The translations under genes were made by a program, and so were the position numbers. Below are positions 8,736 to 15,080 of a stretch of DNA of 39,005 nt, piece by piece. The DNA comes from Roseburia sp. (GTDB lineage: Bacteria; Bacillota; Clostridia; Lachnospirales; Lachnospiraceae). Position 1 is the first letter of the stretch, and each line of letters opens with the position of its first letter. The stretch spans positions 1 to 39,005 of the forward strand of contig JAMOZS010000023.1 of the NCBI GenBank assembly GCA_023667765.1, read 5' to 3'. The notes beneath the pieces were generated by a model that was not told where the DNA came from, searched no databases, and saw only the letters and a list, made by a program, of their open reading frames with translations.

Positions 8736-8739
8736 ATTA

Positions 8740-9909
8740 CTAGCTCAACCTCTCCTTAAAATCCCTGTATCCGAATGCCTTCACCACCTCATAATCCCCG
8801 TCCTTTTTCCGCAGAACAATGGCCGGAAGGGGCATTCCGTTAAAGGTATTATTCTTTACCATAGAGTAAATGGCCATATCCTCAAACACCAGCCGGTCGC
8901 CCTCCCGCAGAATATGGTCAAAGGAATATTCCCCGATAATGTCCCCCGCAAGACAGGTAGGCCCTGCCAGCCGATAGGTCACCGCCTTCTCGCCGGGTTC
9001 CCCCGCTCCCTGAAGCGGCGGCCTGTAGGGCATCTCCAACACATCCGGCATATGGCAGGCGGCCGAGGCGTCTAAAATGCAAATATTACCTCCGTTATAC
9101 TGATTCTCCAGCACCGTCGTCACCAGGAATCCGGCATTTAACGCCACCGCCTCTCCGGGCTCCAGATACACCGTAAGCCCGTATCTCTCCTGCATCCGCC
9201 GGATACAGCGCTCCAATCTGTCTATATCATAGCCGGGGCGGGTAATATGATGGCCGCCGCCGAAATTAATCCACTTCATCCGAGGCAGCCAGCCCCCGAA
9301 AGCTTCCTCCACCGCATCCAGCGTCCGTTCCAGGGCATCCGAATCCTGCTCGCAGAGCGTATGAAAATGCAGTCCGTCCAACAGGGACAGATACCCTTCA
9401 AAGGCCGCCTCTCCCCCTTCCTCCACCAGTCCCTCATAGAAATTCTGCCTGGTTGTGCCCAGCCGGGAGCCCGGAGCACAGGGGTCATAAATAGCATGTC
9501 CCTCCTGGGTGGAGCATTCCGGGTTAATCCGCAGCCCAATACTTTTTCCCGCTGCCTTAGCCCGTCCCCCGAACCTTTCCACCTGCCTCCAGGAATTAAA
9601 CACAATATGACTGCAACAGCGCAGAATCTCAGGAAAATCCCCCTCCCGATAAGCCGGAGAGAAGATATGGTTTTCCCCGGGCCTGACCGCCTCTTCCTCC
9701 CACAGCCTGGCCTCATACAGACCGCTGGACGTGGCTCCGCATAAATATCTGCCTATCAGGGGATACAGCCTGTACATGGAAAAAGCCTTCTGGGCCAGAA
9801 GAATTCTGGCTCCGGTACGCTTTACCACCCCCGAAAGAATCTGCAAATTCCGCTCTATCAATGCCTCATCCACCACATAGCATGGGGTGGGCAGCTGTGT
9901 AACATCCAT
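8740..9909 (-). CDS. nspC: Carboxynorspermidine/carboxyspermidine decarboxylase
   Basis: A 389-residue PLP enzyme of the alanine-racemase-like fold III group. The PLP lysine is K41 in LLAQKAFSMY; GLHFHTLCEQ, INFGGGHHIT, YLEPGEAV and GPTCLAGDIIGEY match the NspC family blocks. It removes CO2 from carboxyspermidine (or carboxynorspermidine) to give spermidine (or norspermidine). The gene for its partner dehydrogenase lies just upstream (60-nt gap), and aguA follows 4 nt downstream. Which triamine is made depends on the diamine supplied. Putrescine is produced by the same operon, which favours spermidine, but this is inferred. Confidence 0.93.
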   Translation of the reverse strand: MDVTQLPTPCYVVDEALIERNLQILSGVVKRTGARILLAQKAFSMYRLYPLIGRYLCGATSSGLYEARLWEEEAVRPGENHIFSPAYREGDFPEILRCCSHIVFNSWRQVERFGGRAKAAGKSIGLRINPECSTQEGHAIYDPCAPGSRLGTTRQNFYEGLVEEGGEAAFEGYLSLLDGLHFHTLCEQDSDALERTLDAVEEAFGGWLPRMKWINFGGGHHITRPGYDIDRLERCIRRMQERYGLTVYLEPGEAVALNAGFLVTTVLENQYNGGNICILDASAACHMPDVLEMPYRPPLQGAGEPGEKAVTYRLAGPTCLAGDIIGEYSFDHILREGDRLVFEDMAIYSMVKNNTFNGMPLPAIVLRKKDGDYEVVKAFGYRDFKERLS

Positions 9910-9969
9910 CCGTGTCCCTACTTCCTTCCCTGTCGGGAAATATCCTATGGTGCTTTCATCTACGTTTCC

Positions 9970-11229
9970 CTAATCCACCGGCGTGGGATTCTCCACCACC
10001 ACCCAGGGCAGGCCATATTGATTCAAAGCCTCCATATAAGGGTCAGGGTCAAATTCCTCCACATTGAACACACCGGCTCCCTTCCAGATGCCCTCCATCA
10101 CAAGCTTGGCGCCAATCATGGCAGGTACGCCTGTGGTGTAGGAGATAGCCTGGCTTCCCAGCTCCCGATAACATTCCTGATGGTCGCATACATTATAAAG
10201 ATAGACAGACCTCTCCCTGCCGTCCTTGACGCCGGTAAAGATACAGCCGATATTCGTCTTTCCTACGGTCCGGGGCCCCAGAGAAGCCGGGTCGGGCAAA
10301 AGAGCCTTCAAAAACTGAATGGGAACAATTTCCCTTCCCTCATACAGCACGGCGTCCGTCCGCAGCATTCCCACATTTTCCAGACATTTCATATGCGTCA
10401 GATAGCTTTGCCCGAAGGTCATAAAGAATCGGATACGCTTCACGCCGGGAATATTCCTGGCCAGAGATTCAATCTCCTCATGATGGAGCAGATACATATC
10501 CTTCTCTCCCACCTGGTCAAAATCATACACCCTTTTTATCTCCATGGGCTTCGTCTCCACCCAATGTCCGTTCTCCCAGTATGAGCCGTTGGCCGATACT
10601 TCCCGCAGATTAATCTCCGGATTAAAGTTCGTGGCAAAAGGATACCCATGGTCGCCCCCGTTGCAGTCCATAATATCAATGGTATGAATCTCGTCAAAAT
10701 AATGCTTTAAGGCATAGGCACTGAACACGCCTGTCACACCGGGGTCAAAGCCCGTACCCAGAAGCGCCATAATTCCGGCCTCCCGAAAGCGTTCCCTGTA
10801 GTCCCACTGCCAGGAATAATCAAAATAAGCGGTAAAGCCCTTCTCCCGGCAGCGCTTTTCATAAACGGCGCGCCATTTTGGGTCCTCCGTATTCTCCGCC
10901 TCATAATTGGCCGTATCAATATAATGCACCTTGCAGGCCAGACAGGCGTCCATAATGGTCAAATCCTGATAGGGCAGCGCCAGATTCAAAACTGCCTGGG
11001 GCTTTACCCGCTCCATCAGCGCCGTCAGCTCCTCCACCTTGTCCGCATCCACTTCCTCCGTGGTGATAAGGGCCTTTGTAGAGCCCGCAAGCTTTTCCTT
11101 TAAAGCATCGCATTTTGCCTTTGTGCGGCTGGCAATACAGATTTCCGTAAAGGTCTCCGCACATTTTGCACATTTCTGAATCGCTACCTGGGCTACGCCG
11201 CCGCAGCCTATTATCAAAATTTTACCCAT
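9970..11229 (-). CDS. Carboxy(nor)spermidine dehydrogenase, saccharopine dehydrogenase-like
   Basis: A 419-residue NAD(P)-dependent enzyme that reductively joins aspartate beta-semialdehyde to a diamine, giving carboxyspermidine from putrescine or carboxynorspermidine from diaminopropane. The N-terminal Rossmann motif is GCGGVAQVA (residues 8-16). The conserved segments YIDTANYE, AYFDYSWQWDYRERF and GTGFDPGVTGVFSAYA are those of the carboxynorspermidine synthase branch rather than lysine-pathway saccharopine dehydrogenase. It sits between speE (30-nt gap) and nspC, which encodes the next enzyme of the pathway. A related use on agmatine (carboxyaminopropylagmatine route, known from cyanobacteria) cannot be excluded from sequence alone. 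Confidence 0.92.
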   Translation of the reverse strand: MGKILIIGCGGVAQVAIQKCAKCAETFTEICIASRTKAKCDALKEKLAGSTKALITTEEVDADKVEELTALMERVKPQAVLNLALPYQDLTIMDACLACKVHYIDTANYEAENTEDPKWRAVYEKRCREKGFTAYFDYSWQWDYRERFREAGIMALLGTGFDPGVTGVFSAYALKHYFDEIHTIDIMDCNGGDHGYPFATNFNPEINLREVSANGSYWENGHWVETKPMEIKRVYDFDQVGEKDMYLLHHEEIESLARNIPGVKRIRFFMTFGQSYLTHMKCLENVGMLRTDAVLYEGREIVPIQFLKALLPDPASLGPRTVGKTNIGCIFTGVKDGRERSVYLYNVCDHQECYRELGSQAISYTTGVPAMIGAKLVMEGIWKGAGVFNVEEFDPDPYMEALNQYGLPWVVVENPTPVD

Positions 11230-11259
11230 TCTTTTTCTCCCTTCCGAATACTTTATGCC

Positions 11260-12186
11260 TTACCGTTCTTCCAGCTTCTCTTCCTTTCGGTTCCCTATAA
11301 ACCCGGTCTTTTCCTCCCTATTAACAGGTTCGATGATTTCCACGCTCTTTAACAGATTTTCCACATAGGCAGGCAGGCAGAAAGCGCCCTGATGAAGCTT
11401 TGTGGTATAATATTTTGTCTCCAGTCCCAGATTTTTCCATTCCTGTGCCCGAAGGTCGTCCACCGGATGATATTTCTTGGAGGCAAAGCCAAACAGCCAG
11501 TGCCCGGAAGGATATGTGGGAATGTGTACCTGATAGACCCGGCTGATGGGAAAGCTTTCCACAATACGCTTATGCGCTCTCCGACAGGCCTCCGCATCCT
11601 CCGCATAAAAGGGGCTCTCATGCTGATTCACCATAATGCCGTCCTCCCTCAGCGCATGATAGCAGCTGCCGTAAAACTCCTTGGTGAACAGTCCTTCTCC
11701 CGGGCCAAAGGGGTCTGTGGAATCCACAATAATCAAATCATATTCCGCCTCTCTTGAGCGCACGAAACGCACCCCGTCCTCATAATAAATATGGACCCTC
11801 TCATCTCTGAGGCCGCAGGCCGTAAAGGGCAGGAACTGGCTGCACACCTGAACCACCTGCTCGTCAATCTCCACTACGTCAATGCACTCAATGCTGTCGT
11901 AGCGCACCAGCTCCCTGATGGCTCCGCCGTCCCCCGCTCCAATAACCAGCACCCTTCTCACATGGGGATGCACCGCCATAGGGACATGGACTATCATCTC
12001 ATGGTATATAAATTCATCCTTCTGGGTCAGCATAATATAACCGTCCAGCGTCATAAAACGGCCGAATTCCGGCGACTCAAACACATCAATCCGCTGAAAA
12101 GCGCTCTTTCCGCTGTAAAGCTGCTGATTTACCCTAATAGAAAGTTTCACATTCTTCGTGTGAGGCTCCGAAAACCATAATTCCAT
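11260..12186 (-). CDS. speE: Spermidine synthase-type aminopropyltransferase
   Basis: A 308-residue enzyme that moves the aminopropyl group from decarboxylated SAM to a polyamine acceptor. The cofactor-binding loop reads VLVIGAGDGGAIREL, with Ala where most homologues have Gly (GGGDGG). The gate-keeping and acceptor-site blocks DSTDPFGPGEGLFTKEFY and YPSGHWLFGFASK are conserved as in SpeE of putrescine users. A lysine/glutamate-rich tail (about residues 285-308) extends beyond the fold. It lies 19 nt after speA, and SpeD from the same operon supplies its aminopropyl donor. Putrescine is the likely acceptor, but agmatine or spermidine cannot be ruled out. Confidence 0.93.
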   Translation of the reverse strand: MELWFSEPHTKNVKLSIRVNQQLYSGKSAFQRIDVFESPEFGRFMTLDGYIMLTQKDEFIYHEMIVHVPMAVHPHVRRVLVIGAGDGGAIRELVRYDSIECIDVVEIDEQVVQVCSQFLPFTACGLRDERVHIYYEDGVRFVRSREAEYDLIIVDSTDPFGPGEGLFTKEFYGSCYHALREDGIMVNQHESPFYAEDAEACRRAHKRIVESFPISRVYQVHIPTYPSGHWLFGFASKKYHPVDDLRAQEWKNLGLETKYYTTKLHQGAFCLPAYVENLLKSVEIIEPVNREEKTGFIGNRKEEKLEER

Positions 12187-12205
12187 AATTTACTCCTTTT
12201 CTGCA

Positions 12206-13678
12206 CTATGCCCATACTTCCTTTAACACATTCAGCCGCCCAATCCCCGCATCCTCCGGTCCCGTCATGGAACAGCCTTTCTCTTTGGCATATTGGATAT
12301 ACGCCAGTATCTCCCGGGTAATCTCCTCCCCCGGCGCCAGAATCGGTATGCCCGGCGGATAGCACATCACAAACTCGCTGCAAATCTTCCCCTCCGTCTC
12401 CCTGAGGGGCAAAGATTCCTTCTCGGCATAAAAGGCTGCCTGGGGAGAAACCGCTACCTTGGGCTCAATATATTCCTGTGTATACATACCCGCCCCATCC
12501 CTGGCATATTTCCTCTTAATCTGCGCCAAAGCGCTGACCAGACGCTCTATCTCACGTTCTCTGTCGCCGATGGAAATATAGGCCAGAATATTGGCTATAT
12601 CCCCCAGCTCCACCTGAATGTCATATTCATCCCGCAAAAGCTCATAGACCTCGATACCCGCCAGGCCAATCCCCAAAGTATTCACCGTAAGCTTCGTCAG
12701 GTCAAAGGCATAGATGCTGTTGCCGTTTACCAGCTCCGCCGTATAGGCATAGTAGCCTCCAATCTGATTGATTTCCTTCCTGGCATACTCCGCCAGCGCC
12801 GTGACTCTGGCAAATTCCTCCCGCCCCCGCATCGCCAGGTTTCTCCGGGAGATATCCAGGCTTGCCAGCAATAAATAGGAAGCGCTGGTAGTCTGGGTCA
12901 GATTGATAATCTGGCGCACATACCCCGGATGCATGTCCGGCCCTGTCAGAAGAAAGGAGCTCTGGGTCAGACTGCCTCCGGATTTATGCATACTCACGCT
13001 GGCCATATCCGCGCCCGCCTCCATGGCGGACAGGGGCATCTTTTCCCCGAAATAAAAATGCGTTCCATGAGCCTCATCCGCCAGCACCCTCATACCGGCA
13101 TTATGGGCCAGCCTCACAATGCTTTTTAAATCCGAGCAAATCCCGTAATAGGTGGGATTGTTCACCAGAACCGCCACGGCGTCGGGATTCTCCCTGATGG
13201 CCTGCTCCACCTGCTCCACCTTCATGCCCAGCGCAATTCCCAGCCTGGAATCCATATCGGGATTCACATAAATCGGAATCGCCCCATTCAGCACCAATGC
13301 ATTGATAACGCTTCTGTGTACATTTCTCGGCAGTATAATCTTGTCTCCCCGCTTACAGACCGAAAGCACCATGCTCTGCACCGAGGAGGTGGTTCCTCCC
13401 ACCATCAGAAATGCGTATGCGGCGCCAAAGGCCTCCGCGGCTATCTCCTCCGCCTCTCTGATAATCGAAACCGGATGACAAAGGTTGTCCAGAGGCTTCA
13501 TGGAATTTACATCAATGCCTACGCACTGAGCGCCTAAAAGCTCTACCAGCTCCGGGTTTCCCCTGCCTCTCTTATGACCGGGTACATCGAAAGGGACGAT
13601 TCTGTTTTTCCGAAACTCTTCCAAAGCCTCGTAAATCGGTGCTCTGGATTGATTAAATCTGCCCATTTTCCCTCGCAT
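12206..13678 (-). CDS. speA: Arginine decarboxylase, aspartate-aminotransferase fold (Orn/Lys/Arg decarboxylase family)
   Basis: A 490-residue PLP decarboxylase of the short Bacillus SpeA type, without the N-terminal wing domain of the enterobacterial inducible enzymes. DEAHG (201-205) and the PLP lysine K232 in SMHKSGGSLTQ are present, as is FDVPGHKRGRG near the start. Because aguA and aguB lie downstream, arginine is the expected substrate and agmatine the product, although lysine or ornithine decarboxylases share this fold. Two starts are possible: 13678 (a GAGG overlapping the speD stop) and 13666 (GAGGG only 3 nt upstream, too close). 13678 is used. The gap to speD is 9 nt. Confidence 0.93.
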   Translation of the reverse strand: MRGKMGRFNQSRAPIYEALEEFRKNRIVPFDVPGHKRGRGNPELVELLGAQCVGIDVNSMKPLDNLCHPVSIIREAEEIAAEAFGAAYAFLMVGGTTSSVQSMVLSVCKRGDKIILPRNVHRSVINALVLNGAIPIYVNPDMDSRLGIALGMKVEQVEQAIRENPDAVAVLVNNPTYYGICSDLKSIVRLAHNAGMRVLADEAHGTHFYFGEKMPLSAMEAGADMASVSMHKSGGSLTQSSFLLTGPDMHPGYVRQIINLTQTTSASYLLLASLDISRRNLAMRGREEFARVTALAEYARKEINQIGGYYAYTAELVNGNSIYAFDLTKLTVNTLGIGLAGIEVYELLRDEYDIQVELGDIANILAYISIGDREREIERLVSALAQIKRKYARDGAGMYTQEYIEPKVAVSPQAAFYAEKESLPLRETEGKICSEFVMCYPPGIPILAPGEEITREILAYIQYAKEKGCSMTGPEDAGIGRLNVLKEVWA

Positions 13679-13687
13679 TCCGCAGCC

Positions 13688-14485
13688 TCAGTAAATATTT
13701 CGGCCGCTGAAAATCTCTATCATCTCCCGTCTCAGATTGTCGGTTATCTCCAGTCTGGTCTTGGGGGGAAGCTCATATACATCGCTGTTAAAAAGATAAT
13801 TCTGCAAATCAATCTCCTTAATCAGCATCTTCGTATGAAAAATATTAGCGTCATATACGTTAATGTCCACCGCATCATAGCGCTGCAGCGTTTCTTCTTT
13901 AATATAATTCTGGATAGAGGTCATGTGATGGTCCATAAAAAGCTTCTGCCCCCTCACATCTCTGGTAAAGCCTCTCACCCGATAGTCCATGGTGATAATA
14001 TCCGAATCAAAGGAGCCAATCAGATAGTCCAGCGTGGACAGCGGCGTAATCTCTCCGCAGGTGGCTACGTCAATATCCACCCGAAAGGTGGCCAGACAGG
14101 TCTCAGGATGATACTCGGGATAGGTGTGTACCGTTATATGGCTCTTATTTAAATGAGCCACCACTGCGTCCCCGCTGATTCCGTCGCCGGGCTTTAACAC
14201 TTCGGTCTCCCCGGCGGGCACCATACTCTTCTCCGCCACCAGAATGGTCACGGAGGAACCCTGGGGCTCATAATCCTGGCTGGAAATATTCAGAACCGTG
14301 GCTCCTATCATATCCGTTACATTCGTCAGTATCTTCGTCAGACGTTCCGAATTATACTGACTGTCTATATAAGCGATATAGTCCTTCTGCTCCCGCTGAG
14401 TCTTGGCATAGCACACATCATAGATATTGAAGCTCAATGACTTTGTCAAATTATTAAAGCCATACAGCGTAATTTTATCCTTCAT
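13688..14485 (-). CDS. speD: S-adenosylmethionine decarboxylase proenzyme (Escherichia-type, class 1a length)
   Basis: A 265-residue proenzyme that cleaves itself to form a pyruvoyl cofactor and makes decarboxylated SAM, the donor for SpeE. The processing site is K114-S115 in [13 protein letters not shown]; Ser115 would become the pyruvoyl group. The length is that of the long bacterial type (about 264 residues), not the short 120-130-residue Bacillus type. It is the first gene of the polyamine operon. A ribosome-binding site GGGAG lies ahead of the ATG at 14485. The untranslated region upstream holds a terminator-like hairpin at 14575-14604, described separately. Confidence 0.95.
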   Translation of the reverse strand: MKDKITLYGFNNLTKSLSFNIYDVCYAKTQREQKDYIAYIDSQYNSERLTKILTNVTDMIGATVLNISSQDYEPQGSSVTILVAEKSMVPAGETEVLKPGDGISGDAVVAHLNKSHITVHTYPEYHPETCLATFRVDIDVATCGEITPLSTLDYLIGSFDSDIITMDYRVRGFTRDVRGQKLFMDHHMTSIQNYIKEETLQRYDAVDINVYDANIFHTKMLIKEIDLQNYLFNSDVYELPPKTRLEITDNLRREMIEIFSGRNIY

Positions 14486-14545
14486 AAGTAACTCCCTTAT
14501 CCCTTTCCCTAACGGCCGCTTCTTACGGCATATTTCCTATGATTA

Positions 14546-14570
14546 GATTGTGCCCATACTGGGCGCAATC
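14546..14570. repeat. Inverted repeat between the speD leader terminator and the speD start
   Basis: GATTG-T-GCCC, a 5-nt loop, then GGGC-G-CAATC. On the plus strand the single odd pair would be a U-G wobble; on the minus strand it is a C-A mismatch. It directly abuts the T-run of the minus-strand hairpin at 14575-14604. It could be an operator or part of an RNA switch; its function is unknown. Confidence 0.55.
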
Positions 14571-14574
14571 AAAA

Positions 14575-14604
14575 AAGCAAGTGACATTCTCACACCACTT
14601 GCTT
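14575..14604 (-). terminator. Terminator-like hairpin in the leader of the polyamine operon
   Basis: A perfect 9-bp stem (AAGCAAGTG with CACTTGCTT, 12-nt loop) is followed on the minus strand by a run of six T (14576-14571, shared with the stem end). It lies 90 nt upstream of the speD start. No minus-strand gene ends here (the upstream neighbour is on the plus strand), so it either attenuates speD-aguB or blocks antisense transcripts from beneath the 15081 gene. Confidence 0.75.
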
Positions 14605-14826
14605 GACAGTTCTGTATTATTCCGATTCGCCGCCTGCCCCACAAAAAAATTTCTGTCGGGTCGAAACAAATGTATGAAATAAACAGATGATTTGGGGTTT
14701 AGAGTCTATATAGCAAATATTTTACTTTTACTACTCTTATTGACCGTTTCACAAGTTTGGTGTGCATTCGCACAGGTTTATAGTAACCAACTTATAAAAT
14801 TTGAGCTTTTAACTCAATCAATAAAA

Positions 14827-14853
14827 GGCAACCCGGTTGCCGCAAATATTTGC
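14827..14853. repeat. Two adjacent perfect palindromes
   Basis: GGCAACC-C-GGTTGCC (14827-14841) is directly followed by the 12-bp palindrome GCAAATATTTGC (14842-14853). Symmetric sites of this size in an intergenic region are typical of dimeric repressor operators. The regulator is not known. Confidence 0.6.
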
Positions 14854-14930
14854 ATGGAATACCCAAAAGACTGTTTCCATACGTCTGAACTATATCATAA
14901 ATACAGCGTTTCGTCAATCCTGAAATTCCC

Positions 14931-14958
14931 TTTAAGAACTGTTTAAGGTCTCTTTAAG
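14931..14958 (+). promoter_or_regulatory. Three TTTAAG direct repeats with an 11-bp period
   Basis: TTTAAG occurs at 14931, 14942 and 14953, exactly one helical turn apart, ending 15 bp upstream of the -35 box at 14974. Phased direct repeats upstream of a weak -35 are the usual binding layout of OmpR/PhoB-family response regulators. Confidence 0.6.
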
Positions 14959-14973
14959 TTTTGATAAAATCCA

Positions 14974-15002
14974 TTGTTCTCCCGTCGGCCGCATGTTATA
15001 AT
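14974..15002 (+). promoter_or_regulatory. Promoter of the solute-binding lipoprotein gene
   Basis: A poor -35 TTGTTC (14974-14979) and a consensus -10 TATAAT (14997-15002) are separated by 17 bp. The weak -35 fits activation by a regulator bound at the TTTAAG repeats just upstream. Confidence 0.75.
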
Positions 15003-15080
15003 TTTTAGTATCATCATGGGATTTTCCTTTTACAAATACAAGGGGATGCAACAGGAAGAATCCAGAAAGCGAGGCACCGC

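Larger units (their letters stand above)
14605..15080. other. AT-rich divergent intergenic region between the polyamine operon and the lipoprotein gene
   Basis: This 476-bp region is clearly richer in A and T than the flanking genes. It contains two abutting palindromes (14827-14853), three phased TTTAAG repeats (14931-14958) and the promoter of the plus-strand gene (14974-15002). A 84-codon open frame at 14692-14946 starts with TTG, lacks a ribosome-binding site and is not considered a gene. Confidence 0.6.

Noticed and set aside
14692-14946. 84-codon plus-strand open frame with a Leu-rich hydrophobic start resembling a signal peptide
   Set aside because: It starts with TTG, has no ribosome-binding site, lies in an AT-rich regulatory region and contains the palindromes at 14827-14853. 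The Leu run comes from T-rich sequence.
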